Shown piece after piece: positions 1 to 8,002 of a stretch of DNA of 18,227 nt. Origin of the DNA: an uncultured Prevotellaceae bacterium (GTDB taxonomy: Bacteria; Bacteroidota; Bacteroidia; Bacteroidales; Bacteroidaceae); assembly GCA_946413885.1 (NCBI GenBank), contig CAMKMK010000014.1, positions 1 through 18,227 on the forward strand, written 5' to 3'. Position numbers and translations under genes: made by a program. The notes below the pieces were generated by a model. That model saw only the letters and a program-made list of their open reading frames with translations, did not search any database and had not been told where the DNA came from. Positions within the stretch are counted from its first letter, which is position 1. The number at the start of each line of letters is the position of its first letter.

Positions 1-247
1 AAGAACCTGAGAGTGGCGAAAACGACAAAGTAACAAAGTAACAAAACGACATTTTTTGCCAGAGAAGAAACATTCCGTTGTCTATATAGTGGCAATATCA
101 AGCAATCTGGTATAGCCACGTGGAACGAAACCAAAAACCACTCCCCTGTTTCGAGGGAGTGGTTTCACTATGAAACCAGTAAGCCATTAAGCTCTTAAGC
201 CCAATTGGCAATTATCCGACTTTTCCGAGTAATCCGAGTTCTCAGAC
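1..247. other. Intergenic stretch without an intact gene
   Basis: No convincing coding region is seen. The first bases could be the tail of an upstream plus-strand gene, because two frames reach a stop codon near positions 33 and 41, but about a dozen residues is too little to identify anything. Positions 25-48 hold an 8-bp unit (ACAAAGTA) twice in tandem plus a degenerate third copy. An 8-bp palindrome, CCACGTGG, lies at 116-123, and a strong hairpin lies at 135-165 (listed separately). The rest has no recognisable signal. Confidence 0.5.
135..165. terminator. Perfect 11-bp hairpin, terminator-like
   Basis: AAACCACTCCC (135-145) and GGGAGTGGTTT (155-165) are exact reverse complements around a 9-base loop. 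Read on the minus strand, the second arm runs into a tract of five T, as in an intrinsic terminator. On the plus strand only three T follow the GC-rich part. It may end the gene lying left of the window, or block minus-strand transcription leaving the xyl operon. The stem is certain; the terminator role is inferred. Confidence 0.55.
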
Positions 248-335
248 ACAACTCGTTCTTCCTTCAAAATCAACGTGTTGAGTTGCCCGACTCAACGTGT
301 TGTCTTTGCGATTTCAACGTGTCGCGTCAGACAGA
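248..335. repeat. 22-bp imperfect tandem repeat
   Basis: The core TCAACGTGTTG occurs at 270-280 and 292-302, and as TCAACGTGTCG at 314-324, exactly 22 bases apart each time. A weaker copy (ACAACTCGTTC) starts at 248, in the same register. The second half of each unit varies, so only the first 10-11 bases are conserved. The array ends where similarity to the IS982 transposase remnant begins, so it may mark the breakpoint that truncated that element. Confidence 0.5.
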
Positions 336-500
336 ATCATGCTACTGAAAAGGTGCATCATCGAGACCATTAACGACATGCTCAAGAACACGGCACTGCT
401 GGTGCACTCAAGGCACAAGTCTATCAACAACTTCATCATGAACATGGTCGCTACACTGGCTGCCTATTGCCTCTTTGACTATAAACCGCAGGCTTTGTAG
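327..500 (+). pseudogene. IS982-family transposase, C-terminal remnant
   Basis: The reading frame ending at the TAG at 498-500 encodes about 57 residues that resemble the extreme C-terminus of IS982-family DDE transposases. The recognisable stretch runs from LLKRCIIETINDMLKN through HSRHKSINNFIMN to AAYCLFDYKP, where family members typically show RKRAIIETVND, HSRHRS and a GLIAY-type ending followed by KP. The whole N-terminal part, including most of the catalytic domain, is missing, so this is a dead fragment. A GTG at 297 in the same frame lies inside the 22-bp repeat and is not a credible start. Family assignment is from remembered motifs, not a search. Confidence 0.7.
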
Positions 501-663
501 GGATACTATATTAAGGACACAAAACAACTTATGCTCTTTTAATCCTTATCCCGAAATGACGTAAAGATAACCAAAAGGGCTGACATCAACACAAGGGGAA
601 TTCCTAATTTTGAGGTGGAATGTCAGAGTTTTACCGGATAGAAATAATTCGAAATGATATCAT
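501..663. other. Intergenic stretch, possible right end of the IS remnant
   Basis: There is no coding potential. The segment TTATCCCGAAATGACGTAAAG, at about 546-566, lies just downstream of the transposase stop codon and could be part of the IS982 terminal region. No matching left inverted repeat or target duplication is visible because the left end is lost. Nothing else is recognised here. Confidence 0.3.
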
Positions 664-699
664 GAAAAATACTCAGTCCACCATTGATGAACTGAGTAT
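664..699 (-). terminator. Intrinsic terminator of the xylB-xylA-trpB2 operon
   Basis: On the minus strand, ATACTCAGT (699-691) pairs perfectly with ACTGAGTAT (677-669) around a 13-base loop. A run of five T in total follows the stem base (669-665). It lies 33 bases beyond the stop codon of the TrpB-like gene, where a transcript running leftward from xylB should end. The plus strand lacks a T-run after the stem, so the terminator is directional. Confidence 0.75.
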
Positions 700-731
700 G
701 CCTAATATCCTAACTTGGAGGAAAGTGCTGA

Positions 732-2108
732 TTATTCGTTACCTATCTTTGGCAGATGCTGGAGTGATTCAGCGATTGCCATGTCGCTTGGTATAATGTC
801 ATCCATCGTCCCTTCGTTGAAGCGCTGATAAGCAACCAAGTCGAAGTAGCCTGTACCTGTCAGGTTGAAAGCAATGGTCTTGGCCTCACCTGTCTCCTTG
901 CACTTGAGAGCTTCATCAATGGCCACACGGATGGCGTGGCTTGACTCAGGAGCTGGCAGGATGCCTTCCGTACGTGCAAACTGTGTTGCAGCCTCGAAGA
1001 CGGCTGTCTGCTCGACTGAACGTGCCTCGAAGTATCCATCGTGGTAAAGCTGGGAAAGGATGGGGCTCATGCCGTGATAGCGCAGACCGCCTGCGTGGTT
1101 TGCAGAAGGAATGAACTGGCTACCCAAGGTGTACATCTTAGCCAAAGGGCAGATCATACCCGTATCGCAGAAGTCGTAAGCATACTTGCCTCGCGTGAAG
1201 CTTGGGCAGGAAGCTGGCTCTACGCCTATAACCCTGTAGTTTGCCTCGCCTCGCAGGATTTCGCCTATGAAGGGGGATGCAAAGCCACCAAGATTGGAAC
1301 CACCACCAGCGCAGCCAATGATGATGTCTGGCTTGATGTCGTACTTCTGCATGGCCTTCTGGGCTTCCAAACCAATTATAGATTGGTGGAGAAGAACCTG
1401 ATTGAGGACAGAGCCAAGGACATAGCGGTAGCCTGGTGTCGTTACGGCAGCCTCTACGGCCTCAGAAATGGCACAACCCAGCGAGCCTGTCGTGTTGGGA
1501 TGGTCAGCAAGGATCTTCTTGCCAACCTCAGTAGTCATGCTGGGAGAAGGAATGACGTTGGCGCCATAGGTACGCATCACTTCGCGACGGAAAGGCTTCT
1601 GCTCGTAGCTGACCTTCACCATGAACACCTTGCAATCAAGGCCGAAATAGGCGCAAGCCATGCTAAGGGCAGTACCCCATTGTCCAGCACCTGTCTCAGT
1701 TGTAACTCCCTTGAGTCCCTGTGCCTTGGCATAGTATGCCTGAGCGATGGAGGAATTCAGTTTGTGGGAACCTGACGTGTTATTACCCTCGAACTTGTAA
1801 TAAATTTTGGCAGGCGTATCGAGCGCCTTCTCGAGGAAGTAAGCACGTACCAGAGGTGAAGGACGATACATGCGATAGAACTGCTGAACAGGCTCAGGAA
1901 TATCGAACCATGCAGTCGTGTTGTCGAGCTCCTGTTTGTTGAGTTCCTCGCAGAAGATGGGGTTCATTTCCTCGATAGTGAGAGGATGTCCATCAGCGGG
2001 ACTAATGAGCGGAGCTGGCTTGTTTTTCATGTCGGCACGAACGTTGTACCATTGGGTTGGGATTTCGTTCTCGGTGAGATAAATTTTGTAAGGAATTTTA
2101 CTTTCCAT
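732..2108 (-). CDS. trpB: TrpB2-type tryptophan synthase beta-like PLP enzyme
   Basis: This 458-residue protein belongs to the fold-type II PLP family, TrpB2 (trpB_rel) branch. It is longer than the roughly 400 residues of classical TrpB and carries the TrpB2 N-terminal extension. The Schiff-base lysine is expected at K116 in GSHKLN. ETGAGQWG follows, then the phosphate-binding CAGGGSN loop, and near the C-terminus GTGYFDL. The classical enzyme condenses indole and serine to tryptophan with TrpA. No trpA or other trp gene is nearby, so this is a standalone enzyme whose role could be indole salvage, serine-dependent chemistry or something else. It starts 49 bases after xylA on the same strand. 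The gap has no obvious promoter and a terminator follows the gene, so it is probably co-transcribed with the xylose genes. Confidence 0.88.
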   Translation of the reverse strand: MESKIPYKIYLTENEIPTQWYNVRADMKNKPAPLISPADGHPLTIEEMNPIFCEELNKQELDNTTAWFDIPEPVQQFYRMYRPSPLVRAYFLEKALDTPAKIYYKFEGNNTSGSHKLNSSIAQAYYAKAQGLKGVTTETGAGQWGTALSMACAYFGLDCKVFMVKVSYEQKPFRREVMRTYGANVIPSPSMTTEVGKKILADHPNTTGSLGCAISEAVEAAVTTPGYRYVLGSVLNQVLLHQSIIGLEAQKAMQKYDIKPDIIIGCAGGGSNLGGFASPFIGEILRGEANYRVIGVEPASCPSFTRGKYAYDFCDTGMICPLAKMYTLGSQFIPSANHAGGLRYHGMSPILSQLYHDGYFEARSVEQTAVFEAATQFARTEGILPAPESSHAIRVAIDEALKCKETGEAKTIAFNLTGTGYFDLVAYQRFNEGTMDDIIPSDMAIAESLQHLPKIGNE

Positions 2109-2157
2109 GAGATAAATGATTTTTAAATTATTTATAGTTAATGAACACGTTAGTAAC

Positions 2158-3471
2158 CTAACAATACATATTCAGAATGGCTTCATAGAGTTCCTGTTGG
2201 CCGCTCTTGAGTGGTGGTTCACCCACCTGCTTGCCATACTCGTAAACCTCCTCGAGGGTCATCTGACCATCCTCGAACTTCTTGCCCAGACCTGAATCGA
2301 AGCTTGCATAGCGATCGCGTACCATCTGAGGAAGAGGGCTGTTCTGAAGAAGGTCGGCAGCATTGAGCAGAGCACGAGCCATAGCGTCCATACCGGCAAT
2401 ATGAGCGATAAAGATGTCCTGCAAGTCAGTACTGTTGCGGCGAGTCTTAGCGTCGAAGTTCGTGCCACCATCCTTGAATCCGCCATTGCGGATAATCTGC
2501 ATCATGGCCTGAATGAGATCAAAGTTGTCGATTGGGAACTGGTCTGTATCCCATCCGTTCTGGTAATCACCACGATTGGCATCGATACTGCCCAGCATGC
2601 CTGCATCTACGGCACAAGCCAGCTCATGCTCGAAGGTATGACCTGCCAAAGTAGCATGATTTACCTCGATGTTGATCTTGAAATCCTTATCAAGACCGTG
2701 AGCACGCAAGAATCCAATGACGGTCTCAGTATCCACATCGTACTGGTGCTTGGTTGGTTCCATGGGTTTAGGCTCAATCAGGAAGGTACCCTTGAAGCCT
2801 TGAGCACGTCCATAATCGCGAGCCATGCGCAACATGGTAGCCATGTGTTCCTTCTCACGACGCTGATCCGTGTTGAGGAGTGACATGTAACCTTCACGAC
2901 CACCCCAGAACACATAACTGGTACCACCCAGCTGAATAGTAGCATCGATGGCATTCTTTATCTGAACGATGGCACGGGCTACCACATCGAACTCAGGATT
3001 GGTACTTGCTCCATTCATGTAACGCTTGTTGCCAAACACGTTGGCAGTACCCCAAAGCAGACGGATACCCGTCTCGGCCTGTTTCTGCTTCAAGTAGGCA
3101 ACAATTTCCTTCAGGTTCTTCTCATACTCCTCAACTGTATCAGCCTCCTTAACAAGGTCAACATCATGGAAACAATAATACTGGATGCCCAATTTCTGCA
3201 TAATCTCGAAACCTGCATCAGCTTTATCCTTGGCGGCCTGAATGGGATCAGGATCAGCATTCCAAGGGAAGGTCTTTGTGCCAGGTCCAAACTGATCGGC
3301 ACCCTCTGCACACAAAGTGTGCCACCATGCCATAGCGAACTTGAGCCACTCAGACATCTTCTTGCCCATTACGACACGCTCAGCATCGTAGTAACGGAAT
3401 GCCAACGGATTACGACTCTCTGTACCCTCGTACTTGATTTTACCTATCTGAGGGAAATACTCTTTTACCAT
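2158..3471 (-). CDS. xylA: Xylose isomerase
   Basis: The protein interconverts D-xylose and D-xylulose in the cytoplasm, with divalent metal as cofactor. It has 437 residues, the usual length of class II xylose isomerases. Catalytic and metal-binding residues line up with the E. coli enzyme shifted by one: H102 and D105 in FHDVD, E233 and K235 in LIEPKP, E269 and H272 in IEVNHATLAGH, D297, D308 and D310 in the SIDANRGD to WDTDQ segment, and D340 in GGTNFDAK. The diagnostic VFWGGREGY segment is at about 187-195. The gene lies 26 bases downstream of xylB in the same direction and is most likely the second gene of the operon. The ATG start is preceded by an AT-rich stretch without a Shine-Dalgarno sequence. 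Confidence 0.97.
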   Translation of the reverse strand: MVKEYFPQIGKIKYEGTESRNPLAFRYYDAERVVMGKKMSEWLKFAMAWWHTLCAEGADQFGPGTKTFPWNADPDPIQAAKDKADAGFEIMQKLGIQYYCFHDVDLVKEADTVEEYEKNLKEIVAYLKQKQAETGIRLLWGTANVFGNKRYMNGASTNPEFDVVARAIVQIKNAIDATIQLGGTSYVFWGGREGYMSLLNTDQRREKEHMATMLRMARDYGRAQGFKGTFLIEPKPMEPTKHQYDVDTETVIGFLRAHGLDKDFKINIEVNHATLAGHTFEHELACAVDAGMLGSIDANRGDYQNGWDTDQFPIDNFDLIQAMMQIIRNGGFKDGGTNFDAKTRRNSTDLQDIFIAHIAGMDAMARALLNAADLLQNSPLPQMVRDRYASFDSGLGKKFEDGQMTLEEVYEYGKQVGEPPLKSGQQELYEAILNMYC

Positions 3472-3497
3472 AATTAAAAAATATTATTGATTTGTCA

Positions 3498-4979
3498 TTA
3501 AATATACATTTTCAGGACAGACTTCCAACGCTCATAAGCCTCTTTGTAGTCTGCTTCAGTCTTAGGATTGGGCTCAACAACCATGATCTTCTTAAGCTTA
3601 GAGAAGGCTTCGTCATTGTTGGCGAAGACTCCAGTGCCGATACCAGAAGCACGTGCAGCGCCCACGGAGCCATCCGTATCATAGAGCTCGATGGTGGAAC
3701 CAGACACACCTGCCAAAGCTTCGCAGAAGACAGGACTGAGGAACATATTGGAATGCCCTGCATGGATGGTATTCAGCTTCATTCCCATATTCTGCATAAT
3801 CTCCATGCCGTATTCGAAACTGAAGACGATGCCTTCCTGGACAGCACGAATGAGATGTGCCTTGCCATGCGTATTGAAGTTGATGCCATGAATGGAGCTG
3901 CCTATCTCCTTGTTCTGCAGCATACGCTCAGCCCCGTTTCCATACGGGAGAATACAGAGGCCCTCACTTCCAATAGGCACAGAAGCAGCCAGGCTATTCA
4001 TCTGATTGTAATTGTTGGTACTGGCAAACGTACGCTTGATCCAAGAATAAAGAATGCCTGTTCCATTGATACACAACAGCACGCCAAGACGAATATTGTC
4101 GGCAGTATGGTTGACATGCGCAAAGTTGTTGACACGGCTTAATGGATCATAATTAACATCTCCCAAGACTCCATAAACGACTCCACTCGTACCTGCGGTA
4201 GAAGCCACCTCACCAGGATTGAAGACATTGAGGGAAAGGGCATTATTAGGCTGATCGCCAGCACGATAACTGATAGGAATACCTGAGCGAAGACCCAATT
4301 CCTGGGCAGCCTGATGGGTCATGCGACCCTGAATGCCAAAGGTGGGAACAATATCAGGCACAAGAGACTTGTCGATTCCATAGAAACTGAGCAGCTCTTC
4401 GCTGACACGATTCTCGCGAAAATCCCAAAGCATCATCTCAGAGAGGCCACTCACGGTGGTCTGCATCTCGCCTGTCATACGATAAGCCACGTAATCGCCA
4501 GGCAGCATGAACTTGTAAATACGGGCAAAGTTCTCAGGCTCATTCTCACGAACCCATGCCAACTTGCTAGCAGTAAAATTGCCAGGACTATTGAGCAAGT
4601 GGGTTAAACAGAATTCGCCACCCAACTCCTGGAAAGCACGGTCGCCATGTGAGACAGCTCGACTATCGCACCAGATAATGGATGGACGAATCACCTCGCC
4701 TTCTTTGTCAACAAGCACCAATCCGTGCATCTGGTAACTAATACCAACAGAAGAGATGTCGCTTGCACTGACACCATAGGGATGCATCACATCATGGGTT
4801 GCATGCTTGATATAATCCCACCAATCAGCAGGATTCTGCTCAGCCCACCCTTGACGAGCGCTCAAGATGGGAGCCTCTGTCTTGGGATAATGAGAGGTGA
4901 TTACACACTTGCCAGTCTTGACATCCACCAGACTAGCCTTTACTGATGAACTACCTATATCAAATCCAAGTAAATACAT
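3498..4979 (-). CDS. xylB: Xylulokinase (FGGY family)
   Basis: This enzyme phosphorylates D-xylulose to xylulose 5-phosphate, the entry point to the pentose phosphate pathway. The 493-residue protein shows the two-domain FGGY sugar-kinase layout. The N-terminal phosphate-binding loop is GFDIGSSSVKASLVD (residues 5-19), substrate-side motifs are SYQMHGLV (81-88) and IIWCDSRA (101-108), and the expected catalytic base is D242 in RAGDQPNNA. The C-terminal half has the ATP-binding glycine-rich region, with AGTSGVVYG and GHSNMFLSPVF. It is the first gene of the minus-strand xyl operon and starts about 25 bases after a predicted transcription start. Pairing with xylA makes the substrate xylulose rather than another ketose or polyol. 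Confidence 0.95.
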   Translation of the reverse strand: MYLLGFDIGSSSVKASLVDVKTGKCVITSHYPKTEAPILSARQGWAEQNPADWWDYIKHATHDVMHPYGVSASDISSVGISYQMHGLVLVDKEGEVIRPSIIWCDSRAVSHGDRAFQELGGEFCLTHLLNSPGNFTASKLAWVRENEPENFARIYKFMLPGDYVAYRMTGEMQTTVSGLSEMMLWDFRENRVSEELLSFYGIDKSLVPDIVPTFGIQGRMTHQAAQELGLRSGIPISYRAGDQPNNALSLNVFNPGEVASTAGTSGVVYGVLGDVNYDPLSRVNNFAHVNHTADNIRLGVLLCINGTGILYSWIKRTFASTNNYNQMNSLAASVPIGSEGLCILPYGNGAERMLQNKEIGSSIHGINFNTHGKAHLIRAVQEGIVFSFEYGMEIMQNMGMKLNTIHAGHSNMFLSPVFCEALAGVSGSTIELYDTDGSVGAARASGIGTGVFANNDEAFSKLKKIMVVEPNPKTEADYKEAYERWKSVLKMYI

Positions 4980-5010
4980 AATCTATGCGTTTTTTATCAT
5001 GCTTATTGTG

Positions 5011-5044
5011 CAAATTTAATAATAAAATTGGAATCCGAATCAAA
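5011..5044 (-). promoter_or_regulatory. Predicted promoter of the xylB-xylA-trpB2 operon
   Basis: On the minus strand a Bacteroidota-type -7 element, TAAATTTG (5018-5011), matches TAnnTTTG. TTTG (5044-5041) lies 22 bases upstream as a possible -33 box, one base longer than the usual 19-21. Transcription would start near 5004 and give a leader of about 25 bases. A second CAAATTTA at 5041-5048 is an alternative -7 box, but it lacks an obvious partner. Confidence 0.5.
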
Positions 5045-5111
5045 TTTAACATGATTTTATGCAGTAAAAAGGTCATTCCATTGGGGAAACCAAAATAAAA
5101 AGTTAAATTTG
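5041..5111. repeat. Inverted 10-bp repeat spanning the divergent control region
   Basis: CAAATTTAAC (5041-5050) and GTTAAATTTG (5102-5111) are exact reverse complements 51 bases apart. A third near-copy, CAAATTTAAT, sits at 5011-5020, exactly 30 bases from the first. The copies at 5011 and 5102 coincide with the two predicted -7 boxes. Part of the similarity may simply reflect the promoter consensus. They could also be operator half-sites shared by the xyl and hexuronate operons, which is inference. Confidence 0.4.
5081..5111 (+). promoter_or_regulatory. Predicted promoter of the hexuronate operon
   Basis: TTG (5081-5083) and TAAATTTG (5104-5111) are separated by 20 bases, an exact fit to the Bacteroidota sigma-factor consensus (TTTG, 19-21 bases, TAnnTTTG). 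Transcription would start near 5118, about 29 bases before the ATG at 5147. Because the GTG at 5111 overlaps the -7 box, it cannot be the start codon of the transporter. Confidence 0.65.
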
Positions 5112-5146
5112 TGACAACATTCACACATAAATTATCATTTAAAATC

Positions 5147-6697
5147 ATGAACCAGACAAATCCTGAACGCATGACGAAATACCGTTGGGTAATTTGTGGC
5201 ATGCTCTTCTTGGCTACCACTATCAATTACATGGACCGCCAAGTTCTCTCATTAACATGGAAAGATTTCATTGCTCCTGAATTTCATTGGACTGATGCCG
5301 ATTATGGTAAGATTGCCGCCATTTTCTCTCTTGTCTATGCAATCGGCAACCTTTTTAGCGGACGCTTTATGGACTGGATTGGCACAAAGAAAGGTTACCT
5401 GTGGGCTATTGGAATCTGGTCATTAGGCGCTTGTATGCACGCCTTCTGCGGCGTTGCGACAGCTTCATGGCTTGGATTGGAGGGTAAAGAAGAACTTATT
5501 AATGCTGTAGGTACTTCTACAGCCGTCATTGCTTCAGTCAGCGCCTGGTTCTTCATCGTTTGTCGCATTGTGCTTGGTTTGGGCGAAAGCGGCAATTTCC
5601 CCTGCGCCATCAAGGTGACAGCTGAGTATTTCCCCAAAAAAGACCGTGCCTTCCCCACCAGCATCTTCAATAGTGGCAGCACAATAGGAGCTCTCATTGC
5701 CCCCATCTGTATTCCGTTGATTGCTAAATTCTATGGTTGGGAAATGGCCTTCATTATCATAGGTGCATTAGGCTTCATTTGGATAGGTTTCTGGATATTC
5801 ATCTATAAGAAACCCGAAGAGTGCAAGAAAGTGAACGCCGCAGAATTAGCTTATATTCATCAAGATGATGAAGAAGAAGAAAAAGAGACAGCCCAAGAGA
5901 CGACTACAGAGAAGAGTTCCATTTCAATGCTTCCACACTCGTGGATTTATTTTGTCTTAGGCATTTTAGTACTCATAGGCTCTTTCCTTATCAGTCCCTG
6001 GCTCATCATTCTATCCTTCATCCTGCTAAATCTGCCATTTTGGAATTTCTACAAATTTCCACAAACATGGGCCATCTTCCTGGCTAAGTTGGCAACAGAT
6101 GGTGTATGGTGGTTTTTCCTTTTCTGGACCCCAGCCTACATCAGCGATGTGTATGGTCTGAAGAGCGACAACCCAACTGCCATGATGCTCATCTTTGTGC
6201 TCTACGCCATTACGATGCTGTCTATTTATGGTGGCAAACTACCTACCATTATCGTAAATAAGACGGGACAGCATCCCTACGATGCACGCCTCAAGGCAAT
6301 GTTTATCTTCACATTATTCCCCTTGCTGACACTCTTCGCACAACCTTTGGGAACCTTTACCTACTGGTTACCCATCATCCTAATCGGTTTGGCAGGAGCA
6401 GCACATCAAAGTTGGTCAGCTAACCTCTTCTCAGTCGGCAGCGACCTGTTTCCCAAGAAAGCTGTTGGCACAATGACTGGCATAAATGGTATGGCAGGCG
6501 GTATCAGTTCATTCCTTATCAACTGGGGCAGCGGCAATCTCTTTGACTATGCTGATCAAACACAGATGAGCTTTATGGGATTTCAGGGTAAACCTGCAGG
6601 ATACTTCATCATCTTCTGCTACTGTGCTATCGCATATATCATAGGATGGACCATTCTGAAAATCCTGGTTCCAAAATACAAGGCTGTAAAAGCATAA
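5147..6697 (+). CDS. exuT: MFS hexuronate transporter, ExuT-like
   Basis: This is a major facilitator superfamily permease of the anion:cation symporter group, predicted to import glucuronate or galacturonate across the inner membrane. The ATG at 5147 gives 516 residues. The upstream in-frame GTG at 5111 is rejected because it sits in the promoter. Signature segments include NYMDRQVLS in the first helix, GRFMDWIGTKKG in the loop between helices 2 and 3, and GLGESGNFPCAIK with EYFPKKDRA, typical of ExuT/GudP-type carriers. Two insertions stand out: a stretch after AFCGVATA with charged residues before the next helix, and a central cytoplasmic loop rich in Glu and Thr followed by two extra hydrophobic segments. 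First gene of a four-gene operon with uxuA, uxuB and uxaC, which supports a hexuronate substrate. Confidence 0.88.
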   Translation: MNQTNPERMTKYRWVICGMLFLATTINYMDRQVLSLTWKDFIAPEFHWTDADYGKIAAIFSLVYAIGNLFSGRFMDWIGTKKGYLWAIGIWSLGACMHAFCGVATASWLGLEGKEELINAVGTSTAVIASVSAWFFIVCRIVLGLGESGNFPCAIKVTAEYFPKKDRAFPTSIFNSGSTIGALIAPICIPLIAKFYGWEMAFIIIGALGFIWIGFWIFIYKKPEECKKVNAAELAYIHQDDEEEEKETAQETTTEKSSISMLPHSWIYFVLGILVLIGSFLISPWLIILSFILLNLPFWNFYKFPQTWAIFLAKLATDGVWWFFLFWTPAYISDVYGLKSDNPTAMMLIFVLYAITMLSIYGGKLPTIIVNKTGQHPYDARLKAMFIFTLFPLLTLFAQPLGTFTYWLPIILIGLAGAAHQSWSANLFSVGSDLFPKKAVGTMTGINGMAGGISSFLINWGSGNLFDYADQTQMSFMGFQGKPAGYFIIFCYCAIAYIIGWTILKILVPKYKAVKA

Positions 6698-6754
6698 AAA
6701 ATCCTAGAACAACAATATTCAAAACTCTCATTTAATCAATCATATATCAACCTA

Positions 6755-7936
6755 ATGGAAAAGACGTGGCGATGGTTTGGCAAGAAGGATAAAATAACTC
6801 TGAGCATGCTGAGACAGATAGGAGTGGAAGGTATCGTAACGGCCTTGCATGACATTCCTAATGGGGAAATATGGCCTCTTGAGGCTATCATTGACCTGAA
6901 AGAATACATCGAAAGTTTTGGCCTTCGCTGGAGCGTAGTGGAAAGTCTGCCTGTGTGTGAAAGCATTAAGTATGGAGGTCCAGACCGTGATGAACTTATA
7001 GAAAAATACAAAATAAGTCTAGCCAACTTAGGCAAAGCAGGGGTCCATACCATCTGCTACAACTTCATGCCTGTCCTGGACTGGGCTCGAACAGACTTAG
7101 AAAACCCAAATCCAGATGGAACGAGCAGTCTCTATTTCAATCATGCAGAATTTGCATATTTCGACTGTAAAATTCTAAAAAGAGAGGGTGCAGAGGCAGA
7201 CTATACGCCAGAAACATTATCTGTAATGGAGAAGATGGCCGATCACTTCACTCGCGAGGATGAACACAGATTGGTTCAAAATATCATCGTAAAGACTCAA
7301 GGGTTTGTGAATGGTAATATCAAAGAGAATGATGAACATCCTGTGGAAATCTTCCGAGGTCTGCTGAATCTTTATAAAGGAATCACACGTGATCTATTAC
7401 GTCAGAATCTAAAATATTTCCTGGAATCCATCATGCCAATCTGTAACGAATGGGATATGAAGATGTGCGTTCATCCTGACGATCCACCATTGCAAATTCT
7501 GGGATTGCCTCGTATCGTGACATGCGATGCCGATATAGAGTGGTTCCTCAATGCCGTACCTAATCCTCATAATGGTCTAACTTTCTGTGCAGGCTCTCTC
7601 AGCAGCGGTGCTCACAATGATGTGCCTGCACTGGCCCGAAAATATGCCGACAGGACATGGTTTGTTCATTTGCGCAGTACCAATGTGTTGCCTAATGGTG
7701 ACTTTAAAGAAGCCAGTCATTTAGGTGGCAGGGCTCACATTATAGAACTCTGTCGCATTTTTGAGCGCGTCAATAAAGACTTACCCATGCGAGTTGATCA
7801 TGCACCACTTATGTTGGGAGACGAAAAGATGGGCTACAATGCAGGGTACAGTTTCCATGGTCGAATGTTAGCTCTTGGCCAGATAGAAGGTGTATTAGCT
7901 GTAGTAGATGATGAGATTTCAAATGATCCTTCATGA
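6755..7936 (+). CDS. uxuA: Mannonate dehydratase
   Basis: The enzyme dehydrates D-mannonate to 2-keto-3-deoxy-D-gluconate in the glucuronate pathway. Its 393 residues match E. coli UxuA (394) closely, and the TIM-barrel family segments are all present: TWRWFGKKD at the N-terminus, ALHDIPNGEIWP, SLPVCESIKYG, the metal-site region CVHPDDPP, FCAGSLSSGAHND, FVHLRSTN, and RVDHAPLM near the end. The first ATG is used. It follows the transporter by 57 bases with no promoter-like motif between them, so co-transcription is likely. The product, KDG, would need KdgK and KdgA, which are not in the window. Confidence 0.97.
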   Translation: MEKTWRWFGKKDKITLSMLRQIGVEGIVTALHDIPNGEIWPLEAIIDLKEYIESFGLRWSVVESLPVCESIKYGGPDRDELIEKYKISLANLGKAGVHTICYNFMPVLDWARTDLENPNPDGTSSLYFNHAEFAYFDCKILKREGAEADYTPETLSVMEKMADHFTREDEHRLVQNIIVKTQGFVNGNIKENDEHPVEIFRGLLNLYKGITRDLLRQNLKYFLESIMPICNEWDMKMCVHPDDPPLQILGLPRIVTCDADIEWFLNAVPNPHNGLTFCAGSLSSGAHNDVPALARKYADRTWFVHLRSTNVLPNGDFKEASHLGGRAHIIELCRIFERVNKDLPMRVDHAPLMLGDEKMGYNAGYSFHGRMLALGQIEGVLAVVDDEISNDPS

Positions 7937-8002
7937 AAGAATGGACCAAATGCCTCAATAACAAATAGTTTAGAATGATAAAATAACCACCAAATAAGCA
8001 AT

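Noticed and set aside
1..41. Possible C-terminal tail of an upstream gene
   Set aside because: Two different frames end at nearby stop codons and each gives only about 10-13 residues, too little to choose or identify.
25..48. 8-bp tandem ACAAAGTA units, considered as a CRISPR-like or phase-variable repeat
   Set aside because: There are only two exact copies plus a degenerate one, with no spacers and no linked promoter or gene.
1041..1775. Long plus-strand open frame opposite the TrpB-like gene
   Set aside because: It is fully antisense to a strongly conserved gene, its protein has no recognisable motif, and long antisense frames are common opposite GC-richer genes.
2144..2151. AACACGTT in the xylA-trpB2 gap, resembling the core of the 22-bp repeat on the opposite strand
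   Set aside because: Only eight bases match, with no repeat spacing and no shared flanks, so it is most likely chance.
3492..4142. 216-codon plus-strand frame opposite xylB
   Set aside because: It is antisense to conserved FGGY kinase sequence and has no motif or promoter of its own.
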